Shown: piece after piece, positions 45,762-54,074 of the stretch
Position numbering within the stretch: position 1 is the stretch's first letter
Layout of the letters: the number at the start of each line of letters is the position of its first letter
Source of the DNA: Neobacillus niacini
Lineage (GTDB): Bacteria; Bacillota; Bacilli; Bacillales; Cytobacillaceae
DNA: 64,000 bases
Direction: 5' to 3'
Assembly (NCBI RefSeq): GCF_019749295.1
Contig: NZ_JACWFG010000011.1
Coordinates: 62,001 to 126,000 of the forward strand
Position numbers and translations under genes: made by a program
Notes under the pieces: generated by a model
Databases searched by the model: none
Seen by the model: the letters and a program-made list of their open reading frames with translations, nothing else
Told to the model about the DNA's origin: nothing

Positions 45762-46598
45762 ATGAAATGGAGAGGAAGACGGCAAAGTTCAAACGTTGAA
45801 GACCGCAGAGGAATGGGCATGGGTGGAAAAACCGCGATTGGAGGGGGAATTGGCAGTATTATCGTCATTCTCCTCTTTACGCTGCTTGGAGGGAACCCGG
45901 GAGATTTAACAAACAACACACCCACGACAAACGGTACGAATCCAAATACTCCGATGAATGTATCGTCTCAGGAGGAAGAACTGGCGGACTTTGTTTCTGT
46001 AGTCCTTGCCGACACAGAAGATGTATGGTCAGAAGAATTCAAGGAACAAGGGTTAGAATATGAAGAGCCCAAGTTAGTTTTGTACAGGGATAGTGTCCAG
46101 TCGGCTTGCGGATCTGCGAGTTCAGCTGTCGGGCCATTTTATTGCCCAGGTGACCATAAGCTTTATATTGATTTAAGTTTTTATGAGCAGTTAAGGCAAA
46201 GATTTCAGGCACCCGGTGACTTTGCGATGGCATATGTAATTGCCCATGAGGTTGGACATCATGTACAGACCCTATTACATGCCGGAGAACAGGCAACTCC
46301 TGAACAGAAGCGCAGTAACGAGCACTCTGTCCGCTTTGAATTGCAGGCGGACTACTTGGCGGGTGTCTGGGCTCATCATGCAAAAGGGAAGGGCTATCTA
46401 GAGGAAGGTGACCTTGAAGAAGCACTCGCAGCAGCAAATGCTGTTGGCGATGATAATATTCAGAAAAAATCCCAAGGTTATGTAGTACCTGAAAGTTTTA
46501 CACATGGAACATCACAGCAGAGGAAACGATGGTTCTATAAAGGGTTCGAAAACGGCACGCTTGAAGGTGGAGATACATTTAACGAGGCTGATTTATAA
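45762..46598 (+). CDS. YpfJ-like neutral zinc metallopeptidase
   Basis: This 278-residue protein starts with the family's conserved N-terminus (MKWRGRRQSSNVEDRRG). One membrane segment (GGIGSIIVILLFTLLGG) and a Thr/Asn-rich linker follow. The extracytoplasmic domain contains the zinc motif HEVGHH at 162-167 and a downstream ELQADYLAGVWAHH with the likely third ligand. The family (PF04228) is widespread but its substrate is unknown. GGAGGTAGG precedes the ATG. It is transcribed alone. Confidence 0.88.
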   Translation: MKWRGRRQSSNVEDRRGMGMGGKTAIGGGIGSIIVILLFTLLGGNPGDLTNNTPTTNGTNPNTPMNVSSQEEELADFVSVVLADTEDVWSEEFKEQGLEYEEPKLVLYRDSVQSACGSASSAVGPFYCPGDHKLYIDLSFYEQLRQRFQAPGDFAMAYVIAHEVGHHVQTLLHAGEQATPEQKRSNEHSVRFELQADYLAGVWAHHAKGKGYLEEGDLEEALAAANAVGDDNIQKKSQGYVVPESFTHGTSQQRKRWFYKGFENGTLEGGDTFNEADL

Positions 46599-46619
46599 TT
46601 TTTGACACGAGAAATACAA

Positions 46620-46644
46620 ATCGCCCATAACTATTATGGGCGAT
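46620..46644 (+). terminator. Terminator-like hairpin between ypfJ-like and EamA genes
   Basis: Perfect ATCGCCCAT/ATGGGCGAT stem with a 7-nt loop in the space between converging genes. The T tract is weak on both strands. Confidence 0.5.
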
Positions 46645-46693
46645 TAACTTTACTAAAGCGATTCTCAATGCAAATTCAGTTGGTAAAATGCCT

Positions 46694-47602
46694 TTAGTCT
46701 AGCTCAAAAGCTGCAGACTTTATTTTTGTTTTCGTTTTAGATATCTTCAGATTTCCGGCTACAATTCCACCTAAGATTAAAACAACCCCTACCCATTGGG
46801 ACATACTCACATATTCCGTTAAGACTAGCGAGGATAAAATAACTGCAATAGGCAATTCAGCAGATGTTAAAATGGTCCCGAGACCTGGTCCAACATGCGG
46901 CATGCCGATTGTAAATAAGATTGGCGGCAAGACGACACCTAATAGGCCAAGGTACAGACCGTATGGTGCAATTTCCATTAAAACAGGTATTTGAAGTAAC
47001 CCTGTTGGCGGACTTAGAGTGAAAACGGTAATCATGCCCCCCGTGGTAAATAAAGCACTTTTTTGCACAACGGGAGTATCTTTTTCCACACTGCCGCTGA
47101 CAAAAATAAACGTGGTATAAGTTATTGCAGAAAGCATTCCCCATACCGTTCCTTGCCATGTAAGGCCACCGCTGCCTTGGGCAATGATGCCTGATGCAAG
47201 AATAGAACCTATTACCAAAATACCAATAGAAACAAGCTTTTCTTTTGTTGGTGCTTTTTTGTAAAACACCCATTCAAATAAGCTGCCAATCCAGACAAAT
47301 TGGAATAAAAAGATGATCGCAAGTGAAGCGTTAAGTGATTGCAGAGATTGATAATAAAATAGACTGGTTAAGCCAAGTGGTATCCCTGAAATAAGTAATT
47401 TACCTATCTTCGGCAAAGTCAGTTTTTTCTTTTTCGAAAAGATTGCTGCTATCCAGATTAATAGCGTTCCCATTAAGAATTGGCTTCCCGTTACCTCACT
47501 GCTAGTAAAACCCGCAGAATAAGCAAGCTTTACAAAGGTTGATAATGCTCCGTAACAGCAGCCTCCTATTAAGACAATTAATGCGTAATGCCAAGTTTTC
47601 AT
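46694..47602 (-). CDS. EamA/DMT-family transporter
   Basis: This protein of about 302 residues has ten membrane segments in two EamA repeats, with SSEVTGSQFLMGTLLIW, then LPIAVILSSLVLTEYVSMSQWVGVVLILGGIVAGN. Such proteins export amino acids or metabolites; the substrate is not readable. The ATG at 47602 follows AAAGGGGCAGGAAAT. A promoter about 130 bp upstream and a strong terminator hairpin in the leader suggest regulated transcription elongation. Confidence 0.85.
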   Translation of the reverse strand: MKTWHYALIVLIGGCCYGALSTFVKLAYSAGFTSSEVTGSQFLMGTLLIWIAAIFSKKKKLTLPKIGKLLISGIPLGLTSLFYYQSLQSLNASLAIIFLFQFVWIGSLFEWVFYKKAPTKEKLVSIGILVIGSILASGIIAQGSGGLTWQGTVWGMLSAITYTTFIFVSGSVEKDTPVVQKSALFTTGGMITVFTLSPPTGLLQIPVLMEIAPYGLYLGLLGVVLPPILFTIGMPHVGPGLGTILTSAELPIAVILSSLVLTEYVSMSQWVGVVLILGGIVAGNLKISKTKTKIKSAAFELD

Positions 47603-47624
47603 ATTTCCTGCCCCTTTCAATTAA

Positions 47625-47662
47625 AACAAAAAAGCCACACAGCTATAATAGTAGCTGTGTGG
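47625..47662 (-). terminator. Leader terminator (possible attenuator) before the EamA gene
   Basis: On the minus strand GCCACACAGCTA pairs with TAGCTGTGTGGC (12 bp, 6-nt loop), followed by TTTTTTG. It ends about 23 nt before the EamA start codon and lies after a good promoter. It could terminate the upstream AEC gene or act as an attenuator. Confidence 0.65.
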
Positions 47663-47731
47663 CGAAAATAGAGAATTCTCTAGAAAAGTCCACAAACAAA
47701 TGTTTTTTGGTTCAATATATTTACCTTTGTT

Positions 47732-47760
47732 ATCTTAAAACGATTCTAAACAAATGTCAA
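47732..47760 (-). promoter_or_regulatory. Candidate promoter of the EamA transcript
   Basis: Reading the minus strand: TTGACA, 17-bp spacer, TAAGAT. It lies just after the AEC stop codon and directs transcription into the hairpin leader and EamA gene. Confidence 0.55.
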
Positions 47761-47769
47761 TAAAAAGGT

Positions 47770-48681
47770 TTATAATATAAAGTTTGCAAAGATATATAAT
47801 ATTATTATACTAATTACTATTGTTATATTAGACATAGTGGCAACGAAACGCGTACTATCGTTGCTATATTTAAATTCGACTGCATATGTTAAGGCAGATG
47901 CTGGAACAGGCAATAACAGTCCAATCAGAATAGTAGTTCGAAGCATGATATCATAGGGAAGGAGATAGTATAAGACCAAACCAACGCTAAGACCTAACCC
48001 ATATCGGAAAGTTAAAAACTTCACCATAGGCTTAATAAATTGTTTATCAAACTTAAAATTTAAAAACAGCCCTAATAATAATAATGATAATGGTATATTT
48101 GCTCCTGAGATGGTAGTTGCCAAGTTAATGATTAGATCTGGTAATTTGACATGGCAAAAATTTAAAATACTAGCAATCATGTAGGTCATAAGTGGTATTG
48201 ACTTGCCAAGTTTTTTTAGAATTTCTATAGGGTTAAGATTAAGGCCTTCTTCTGAGAAATAACTCCCCAAAATATAAGAAATTCCAAAGACAATGAATGA
48301 CGCCCCAACATCAAACATACTAAAATAGGTTAATCCATCCATCCCCCAAATAGCATAAACTAGTGGAAATGCAAATAAGCCGACATTAAATCCGGAAGAG
48401 AGCATCATAAGCGAACCTTTAAGTTCTCTTTCCTCATTTTTATAAAATAAGAGTCCTAAAATGGCCGATACTATCCCAAAAACGAGAACAATAACAGGTA
48501 ATAAAAATAAAGAAGTTTCAATTTTTACAGAATCGAAGGTTACCAGAACTAAGGCAGGAAGGGTTATTTTAAAAATAATTTTTGAAATGACCTCTCCATC
48601 TTTTTCTTGTAAAATATTTACCCGTTTTAATAGATAGCCAAAGGCAATGATGAGAATAATGTAAAGAAATTCTTGATTCAT
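47770..48681 (-). CDS. AEC-family permease 2
   Basis: This 303-residue AEC carrier has about ten membrane segments, with ILIIAFGYLLKRVNIL at the N-terminus, LSSGFNVGLFAFPLVYAIWG and SGANIPLSLLLLGLFLNF. It is only distantly similar to the AEC protein at 40058. GAGGAGA precedes the ATG. The substrate is unknown. It is oriented away from thrC. Confidence 0.83.
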   Translation of the reverse strand: MNQEFLYIILIIAFGYLLKRVNILQEKDGEVISKIIFKITLPALVLVTFDSVKIETSLFLLPVIVLVFGIVSAILGLLFYKNEERELKGSLMMLSSGFNVGLFAFPLVYAIWGMDGLTYFSMFDVGASFIVFGISYILGSYFSEEGLNLNPIEILKKLGKSIPLMTYMIASILNFCHVKLPDLIINLATTISGANIPLSLLLLGLFLNFKFDKQFIKPMVKFLTFRYGLGLSVGLVLYYLLPYDIMLRTTILIGLLLPVPASALTYAVEFKYSNDSTRFVATMSNITIVISIIILYIFANFIL

Positions 48682-48943
48682 AAATAATCTCCTCTAAGCT
48701 GTACCTTAAATTATGCTTTTGTATTTAAATTATAAATCCATAGAACTCATTATATATTAAAAAAGGATATTTAGCCCGAATGCGGGTTTTGTTTGTGAAT
48801 GAACTTTTAAAATAATTTCTCAAATATATCAATAATTTATCGATTATTCACTCAATTGTGTTAAAATGGATTTTATATTTTAATACTATGAATAAATATT
48901 ATCTCTCAAATAAAATTTTGATTATATATGGAGGCAGGCAGCT

Positions 48944-50347
48944 ATGAACTTTGTTAGTACACGTGGCAATGTAAGTAAAATTGGTTTTATCGACACAGTC
49001 TTAATGGGACTGGCAAATGATGGGGGATTATTAGTACCGGAGAAAATCCCACAAATACCTGCAGAAAAGTTAGATGCAATGTCCAATCTTACTTATCAAG
49101 AATTAGCATACGAAATCTTTTCCTATTATGTTGATGGTGAAATTCCAGAAAAAGAGTTGAAAGAATTAATTGAGAAGAGCTATGCAGCCTTCCGCCATCC
49201 AGAGGTTACACCTGTTCAAAAGCTGAAGGATAACATGTATGTTTTAGAACTATTCCACGGTCCTACCTTTGCATTTAAAGATATTGCCCTTCAATTCTTA
49301 GGAAATTTATATTCCTATGTATCCAAGAAGACAGGTGAGTCGATTCATATTCTCGGAGCTACCTCAGGGGATACCGGCGCCTCAGCGATTGAGGGAGTTA
49401 GAGGAAAAGAAGGCATTCGCATTTGTATTTTGCATCCACATGGGAAAGTAAGTAAGGTTCAGGAATTACAAATGACAACAGTCGATGATAAAAGTGTTCT
49501 AAATTTAGCCATTAAAGGAACCTTTGATGATGGTCAACGTATCATTAAAGAATTATTTGCAGATGTGGATTTTAAAAATAAGTATCATATGCGTGCAATC
49601 AACTCCATTAACTTTGTTCGGATTATGGCACAAACGGTTTATTATTTCTATTCCTATTTCCAGGTGACAAAAGAGGCTGATGTTAAGACAGTTAACTTTA
49701 GTGTGCCAACGGGGAATTTTGGCGATATCTTTGCCGGGTATCTTGCAAAGAAAATGGGTCTTCCAATTGGTAAACTTATCGTTGCTACTAACGAGAATAA
49801 TATTTTAGAAGATTTTATTCATGATGGAGTGTACAAGCCGGGTGAATTCCGGAGCACATTCAGCCCTTCGATGGATATCCAAGTAGCTAGCAACTTTGAA
49901 CGCTATCTTTTTTACTTGCTTGAAGAAGATCCAAAAGCCGTTTCGGAGGTAATGGAAAAATTCAATTCAGAAGGAAAAATTGTTGTAAGCAAAGAGTTGC
50001 TCCATAAAGTGCAAGAGGATTTTGCAGCATACGGAGTAAAAGGGGAAGAATGCTTGCAAACGATTAGTACGTATAATTTAGAAACTAGTTATTTATTAGA
50101 TCCACATACGGCGTGTGGAGTAGCTGCATACGAAAAATGTAATGCACCTAGTGAGATTTGTGTCACACTCGCCACTGCTCATCCGGCAAAGTTTAACGAA
50201 TCCATTGAACGTTGTGATATCCAGCAGACATTCCCTGAACAAATCAGTCAATTGTCTAATAAACCACAGTATCTAGAAGTGGTTGAAGCGGATAAAGCCG
50301 AAGTGGTACGTCATTTAGAAAAGCTTTTTAGTTTTACTGCAAAATAA
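48944..50347 (+). CDS. thrC: Threonine synthase
   Basis: This 467-residue PLP enzyme is of the long (E. coli/yeast-like) threonine synthase class. It shows the N-terminal FVSTRGN and GLANDGGLLVPE, Lys112 in FHGPTFAFKDIALQF as the PLP Schiff-base residue, GATSGDTGASAIEG, and SVPTGNFGDIFAGYLAKKMG. It converts O-phosphohomoserine to threonine. The gene stands alone, without hom or thrB. No T-box specifier or antiterminator was recognised in the 262-bp upstream region, which holds only a small GC hairpin near 48775-48786. Confidence 0.95.
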   Translation: MNFVSTRGNVSKIGFIDTVLMGLANDGGLLVPEKIPQIPAEKLDAMSNLTYQELAYEIFSYYVDGEIPEKELKELIEKSYAAFRHPEVTPVQKLKDNMYVLELFHGPTFAFKDIALQFLGNLYSYVSKKTGESIHILGATSGDTGASAIEGVRGKEGIRICILHPHGKVSKVQELQMTTVDDKSVLNLAIKGTFDDGQRIIKELFADVDFKNKYHMRAINSINFVRIMAQTVYYFYSYFQVTKEADVKTVNFSVPTGNFGDIFAGYLAKKMGLPIGKLIVATNENNILEDFIHDGVYKPGEFRSTFSPSMDIQVASNFERYLFYLLEEDPKAVSEVMEKFNSEGKIVVSKELLHKVQEDFAAYGVKGEECLQTISTYNLETSYLLDPHTACGVAAYEKCNAPSEICVTLATAHPAKFNESIERCDIQQTFPEQISQLSNKPQYLEVVEADKAEVVRHLEKLFSFTAK

Positions 50348-50357
50348 TTACAAGATT

Positions 50358-50386
50358 GGCACCCTCCCGAAGGAAGGGTGCCTTTT
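50358..50386 (+). terminator. Terminator after thrC
   Basis: GGCACCCT / AGGGTGCC stem with a 9-nt loop followed by TTTTA. Confidence 0.75.
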
Positions 50387-50416
50387 ACTTTTTCATACTA
50401 TAAAGATAGGATAAGT

Positions 50417-50514
50417 CTATACCGGATAATCACGATAGCGGCTATAGTTCTTTTCAAATGCTAGTTTAATCACACCCACCGGACCACGATGCTTAGCAGA
50501 GGATCCCATCCGCT
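50417..50514 (-). pseudogene. C-terminal remnant of a phage-type replicative helicase (DnaB-like)
   Basis: A minus-strand frame ends at TAG (50417-50419) and reads GSSAKHRGPVGVIKLAFEKN, then YSRYRDYPV. The AKHR.GP.G..KLAF..(E/N)Y pattern is typical of the last residues of DnaB-family replicative helicases of phages. Only about 30 codons remain directly after the helicase-loader gene, so almost the whole helicase has been deleted. Confidence 0.6.
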
Positions 50515-50853
50515 TCAAATGGATTTTCTTGGTGAATATTCGGCAAACCAGGCAGGTATTGATCCTCGGTTGTTTGATTTACGATCGCATTCAATTCTCT
50601 CCCGTCCTTTCTTCATCCACTCTTCTAAGGTGGCAGGAAAATGATTTTCTTCAAACTGGAATACAGCGATATCACCAATCGCAGGAGGAAAGGGACTTTT
50701 CCGAATATGGTTTTGCAGCTTCGTTAATACTTTCTCATAATCCATCTGATAACAAAATTGAAACCACTGCTGAACACTTTCGTCTTTAAGAACGCAATGA
50801 GAATAGACCGATTCAATCAGTACTAAAAGTTTAACTACTTCTTCCTTGGTCAT
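50515..50853 (-). CDS. Phage-type replicative helicase loader/inhibitor
   Basis: This 112-residue protein begins MTKEEVVKLLVLIESVY and contains KVLTKLQNHIRKSPFPPAIG. This is the layout of G39P-type loaders that bring phage helicases to the replication origin and inhibit them until loaded. The C-terminus (IPAWFAEYSPRK) is typical. The start ATG overlaps the TGA of an upstream fragment, as in an intact phage operon. Its partner helicase is reduced to a stub, so the gene is probably a functionless relic although its frame is intact. Confidence 0.7.
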   Translation of the reverse strand: MTKEEVVKLLVLIESVYSHCVLKDESVQQWFQFCYQMDYEKVLTKLQNHIRKSPFPPAIGDIAVFQFEENHFPATLEEWMKKGRERIECDRKSNNRGSIPAWFAEYSPRKSI

Positions 50854-51032
50854 TGGATTTCCTCCTGTAACATAATTTTCCCTTCCAGTATTAACCGGTC
50901 TACCTGATCGGATATTAATTCTTTCCTCAATACTTTCTGTCTGCTGTCACTCTTATTCGCTTCTAGTTTTGTCCCAATAACCTTTTCGCAATACCATTCT
51001 TGCAGAAAGGCAGGGAGAAGGGTAACATTTTC
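50850..51032 (-). pseudogene. C-terminal fragment of a phage replication-module gene
   Basis: A minus-strand open frame of about 60 codons without a start ends with TGA overlapping the loader ATG. It reads TLLPAFLQEWYCEKVIGTKL and ends LILEGKIMLQEEIQ. Position immediately upstream of the loader suggests the end of a replisome-organiser or DNA-binding protein. The upstream part is missing; a stop codon at 51033-51035 bounds it. Confidence 0.5.
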
Positions 51033-51062
51033 TTATAAAATACATTTAAGTGAGGGATTGTT

Positions 51063-51689
51063 TTGAGTAAGATTAATAACATTTATTGTGTTGGCCGGAA
51101 CTACGCTGCACATGCAAAAGAATTACAAAATGAAGTTCCTTCTTCACCCATGCTATTTTCGAAACCTACACATGCTCTCGTAAAAGGTGATGGTCAGGAG
51201 GTTTTATTCCCTGGTGATCGTGGATCTATCCATTTTGAAACAGAAGTTGTCCTAAAAATCGGTAAACCATATGAACAGGGTATAAAGGCAGAAGAAATAG
51301 TAGATAGTATGGCGATTGGCATTGACTTCACACTTAGAGATGTCCAGAGTGAGCTCAAGAAAAAAGGACATCCATGGCTGCTGGCAAAAGGTTTTCCGAA
51401 CTCAGCTTTGGTTAGTAATTTTATTCCTTTTCCTGGAGTAGAAGAAATGAAGAAGATTGATTTTTCTCTTGTGAAAAATGGGGAGACGGTGCAGCAAGGG
51501 AATATCAAAAATATGATTTTTGATTTTCAGACGATAATCGATTTCACCGCTCAAAACTTTGGATTAGGGGAGGGAGATCTGATCTATACGGGCACCCCTG
51601 AAGGTGTTGGCCAAGTAAACGATAAGGATCAACTAACTTTAATATGGGGGAATTCCATTCTTGGTGAATGTTATATCAAACTTAATTAA
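51063..51689 (+). CDS. Fumarylacetoacetate hydrolase (FAH) family protein
   Basis: This 208-residue protein has the FAH-domain pattern: YCVGRNYAAHAKEL at the start, HFETEVVLKIG with acidic metal ligands, IDFTLRDVQ and a C-terminal YTGTPEGVG. Members are acylpyruvate hydrolases, oxaloacetate decarboxylases or 2-hydroxyhepta-2,4-diene-dioate isomerases. Which applies here cannot be decided. It starts with TTG at 51063, 6 nt after GAGGG. It is next to, but not part of, the phage remnant. Confidence 0.85.
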   Translation: MSKINNIYCVGRNYAAHAKELQNEVPSSPMLFSKPTHALVKGDGQEVLFPGDRGSIHFETEVVLKIGKPYEQGIKAEEIVDSMAIGIDFTLRDVQSELKKKGHPWLLAKGFPNSALVSNFIPFPGVEEMKKIDFSLVKNGETVQQGNIKNMIFDFQTIIDFTAQNFGLGEGDLIYTGTPEGVGQVNDKDQLTLIWGNSILGECYIKLN

Positions 51690-51804
51690 ATGGTTGGACC
51701 GGCACTGAGAAATATTCCCAACATTATTGACTTTTCCACCTCTGTTAGATGCAATCACATTTGCGTTTCTTTGTTTTTAAAAATCTATAAATTTTTTTAA
51801 TATA

Positions 51805-51833
51805 TTGTCACCGGATTATTATCATGTTACTAT
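51805..51833 (+). promoter_or_regulatory. Promoter of the PyrR-leader MFS gene
   Basis: TTGTCA (51805-51810), 17-bp spacer, TACTAT (51828-51833). Transcription would start near 51840, directly before the first PyrR stem-loop. Confidence 0.6.
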
Positions 51834-51848
51834 TAGTTGAAATTAGAT

Positions 51849-51958
51849 CCCTTTAAATCTGGTCCAGAGAGGCCAAAAAGGCGAAAGTAAACTTCATACA
51901 TATTTATTATGTCTATGAATGCCTTTTTGTCCTTTGGATAGAAAGGCATTTTATTTTG
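51849..51958 (+). promoter_or_regulatory. PyrR-dependent transcription attenuator
   Basis: The loop GGTCCAGAGAGGCC at 51861-51874 fits the PyrR-binding consensus ARUCCNGNGAGGYU with covarying end bases. It is closed by CCTTT/AAAGG at 51850-51854 and 51877-51881. AAAAAGGC at 51875-51882 can instead pair with GCCTTTTT at 51921-51928 (antiterminator). The competing terminator is ATGCCTTT (51919-51926) with AAAGGCAT (51942-51949), then TTTATTTT. All three mutually exclusive elements of pyr-operon attenuators are present. PyrR with UMP should favour termination. Confidence 0.85.
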
Positions 51959-51965
51959 CTAAAAT

Positions 51966-51999
51966 CTTTTAATCTGAGTCCCGTGAGGCTCGAAAGGAG
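51966..51999 (+). promoter_or_regulatory. Second PyrR-binding loop overlapping the Shine-Dalgarno sequence
   Basis: AGTCCCGTGAGGCT at 51977-51990 matches ARUCCNGNGAGGYU at every position. The lower stem CTTT (51966-51969) pairs with AAAG (51993-51996), which is the first half of the Shine-Dalgarno AAAGGAG (51993-51999). PyrR binding would therefore hide the ribosome site, a translational switch like that described for actinobacterial and some lactic pyr genes. Confidence 0.75.
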
Positions 52000-52009
52000 A
52001 ACAACAAGA

Positions 52010-53227
52010 ATGGATTATCGTAAAAAAACAGTTGTCGCATCCGTAGCAGGTTTAACACTAGAGGGCATGGATATCATGTTTATATCCTTTGCCATGTCGA
52101 TGATTATTGCAGAGTTTCAAATTGATATGGCAGCCGGCGGACTAATTTCCTCCATTACTAATTTAGGAATGCTGGCTGGGGGAGTCATTTTCGGTATATT
52201 AGCAGATAAATTTGGGAGAGTTAGAATCTTCACCTATACAATTCTATTATTTGCTGTCGGAACTGCGTTAACCGGGCTTGCACAAAATATTGAACAAGTA
52301 TATTTATTTAGGTTTATTGCCGGCTTAGGAGCTGGTGGTGAATATGGTATTGGTATGGCGCTAGTCGCTGAGGCATGGCCAAAGAATAAACAAGGACGCG
52401 CATCATCATACGTAAGTGTAGGTGCACAATACGGTGTAATCCTTGCGGCACTTCTTAGCGCCATGATCCTTCCGGCTTGGGGCTGGAGAGGGTTGTTCTT
52501 TGTTGGATTGGCTCCGGTTATTTTCGCCTTTATCGTTCGTAAAAAATTAGATGAATCACCTGCATGGCTGGAAACACAAAAGAAAAAGCAGAGCGTACAG
52601 AAGCAAGGAAAATTAAAGCAATTATTTGCTACTCCTAGAATCGCATTTACCACTGTTGCTTTAGCCATAATGGCAACCGTTCAAATCGCTGGTTATAACG
52701 GTTTGATGATTTGGCTGCCATCTATGCTTCAACAATCTCAAGGATTATCCGTTTCAAGCTCAGCTCTTTGGACGATCAGTACCGCAGCAGGAATGATTGC
52801 TGGGATGTTAACGTTTGGTCAATTTATTGATCGGTTTGGAATGAAGCGTTCGTATGGAATTTTCTTAGCCGCTTCCGCTGTTGCTGTCTTCTTATACTCT
52901 TTTGCTTCAGGCAGCACAGGTCTTCTAATTGGAGGAGCGATAGTAGGATTCTTCTCAAATGGAATGTTTGCAGGGTATGGAGCATTAATTAGTAAGTATT
53001 ATTCAGTAGAAATTCGCAGTACAGCAACGAATACCATCTTTAACTTTGGTAGAGCGTTGGGAGGTTTATCTCCTATATTAGTAGGATATATTCTGCAGCA
53101 CGCTAATGTTACGGTAGCAATGACGTACCTAGCATTGCTCTATTGTATCTCCTTTATAGCGATGGTTAGTTTGCGAAAAGGTAAGGGTATAAGAGATGAA
53201 GTCAATACTTTAACTGAAGCAGTCTAA
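52010..53227 (+). CDS. MFS transporter under PyrR control (candidate pyrimidine or precursor transporter)
   Basis: This 405-residue major-facilitator protein has 12 membrane segments, the A-loop motif GILADKFGRVRIF between segments 2 and 3, and RFIAGLGAGGEYGIGMALVAEAWP in segments 4-5 as in aromatic-acid or sugar-acid symporters. The family gives no substrate. The leader, however, has two PyrR-binding loops, so it should be made when UMP is low. Uptake of uracil, orotate, dihydroorotate or a nucleoside is the natural inference. The ATG at 52010 has AAAGGAG 10 nt upstream; the longer frame begins inside the leader. It is followed by a terminator and is monocistronic. Confidence 0.88.
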   Translation: MDYRKKTVVASVAGLTLEGMDIMFISFAMSMIIAEFQIDMAAGGLISSITNLGMLAGGVIFGILADKFGRVRIFTYTILLFAVGTALTGLAQNIEQVYLFRFIAGLGAGGEYGIGMALVAEAWPKNKQGRASSYVSVGAQYGVILAALLSAMILPAWGWRGLFFVGLAPVIFAFIVRKKLDESPAWLETQKKKQSVQKQGKLKQLFATPRIAFTTVALAIMATVQIAGYNGLMIWLPSMLQQSQGLSVSSSALWTISTAAGMIAGMLTFGQFIDRFGMKRSYGIFLAASAVAVFLYSFASGSTGLLIGGAIVGFFSNGMFAGYGALISKYYSVEIRSTATNTIFNFGRALGGLSPILVGYILQHANVTVAMTYLALLYCISFIAMVSLRKGKGIRDEVNTLTEAV

Positions 53228-53234
53228 ATAAATG

Positions 53235-53280
53235 AAAAGCCATTCTCTCCAACATGCTTACAGGAGGGAATGGCTTTTTT
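53235..53280 (+). terminator. Terminator after the MFS gene
   Basis: AAAAGCCATTCTCTCC pairs with GGAGGGAATGGCTTTTTT across an 11-12 nt loop. The A run on the other side may let it serve the converging minus-strand genes as well. Confidence 0.8.
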
Positions 53281-53324
53281 ACTATGTAACTGAATCGGCG
53301 AACTAGGTCAAATTAAGAATACTC

Positions 53325-54062
53325 CTATTTTAATCCTCGATATTTTGCGGTTGTTAATTCTTGAATATATTCCTCTAGCTCGGGCATTTCCAATTCTTTC
53401 GCGATATGTATGGATGCCTCGATATCATAGGGGACTCGCACAAGCTGAATCGAAAATACTCCATTTTCACTTTGGTTATATTCTCCTTCTAGGATGGCAT
53501 AGGATGCCTGTGTGAGATCAAGCGGATTGCCTACGCTGCCCACGTTACATAAAGTTTTACCTTTAATGTTTTCCTGGTATGCATTATGAATATCACCATA
53601 AAAAACAACATCAGGTTCTCTTTTTCCTGCTATATTTTCAGTGTGTTCTGTGTTTTCGAACATACTCAAGCGACGTTCAAGAGAGTCCCACGGTTGTATT
53701 CTTTCATATACACTACGAGGTGAGGCATGAAACATTCTGACTAGTTTACCGCTCATCATAAACTCTAATGAAAACGGCAGCTCTTTTAATTCATTCATTT
53801 GTATTTCAGTTAACTGGTGTTGATGCCATTTGATGGTGTCGGACTCTTGGGGCTTAGGAAAGAAATCATCCCAATTGCCTCTAACCACTTTTTCACAATG
53901 CTTTTGAATCATTTGTATTGCCATGCTAGATTGCGGGCCTTTGCCAACTAAATCACCCAGGCAAATAATTCTCTTAATTAGTCTTGAGTCGATATCAGCC
54001 AGCACCGATTCTAGTGCGGGGATATTCCCATGAATGTCTGAAATAATAGCGATTTGCTCCAT
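53325..54062 (-). CDS. Metallophosphoesterase family protein
   Basis: This 245-residue calcineurin-like phosphoesterase has the metal motifs in order: IISDIHGNIPAL, CLGDLVGKGP, RGNWDD, a GDIHNAYQE-type motif and NVGSVGNP. The type is YfcE/diadenosine-tetraphosphatase-like cytosolic phosphoesterases of unknown substrate. It starts 12 bp after the UDG-like gene stop, so the two form a minus-strand operon. Confidence 0.87.
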   Translation of the reverse strand: MEQIAIISDIHGNIPALESVLADIDSRLIKRIICLGDLVGKGPQSSMAIQMIQKHCEKVVRGNWDDFFPKPQESDTIKWHQHQLTEIQMNELKELPFSLEFMMSGKLVRMFHASPRSVYERIQPWDSLERRLSMFENTEHTENIAGKREPDVVFYGDIHNAYQENIKGKTLCNVGSVGNPLDLTQASYAILEGEYNQSENGVFSIQLVRVPYDIEASIHIAKELEMPELEEYIQELTTAKYRGLK

Positions 54063-54074
54063 CTTAATAAACTC

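Noticed and set aside
46039-46437. 132-codon minus-strand frame inside the YpfJ-like peptidase gene
   Set aside because: It is a shadow of a well-supported gene, with low-complexity His/Pro-rich translation.
48682-48943. T-box leader for thrC
   Set aside because: No specifier loop or TGGNACCGCG antiterminator sequence was seen; only a small GC hairpin near 48775-48786 is present.
52234-52668. 144-codon minus-strand frame inside the MFS gene
   Set aside because: Shadow of the transporter; the Cys/Phe-rich translation has no protein-like pattern.
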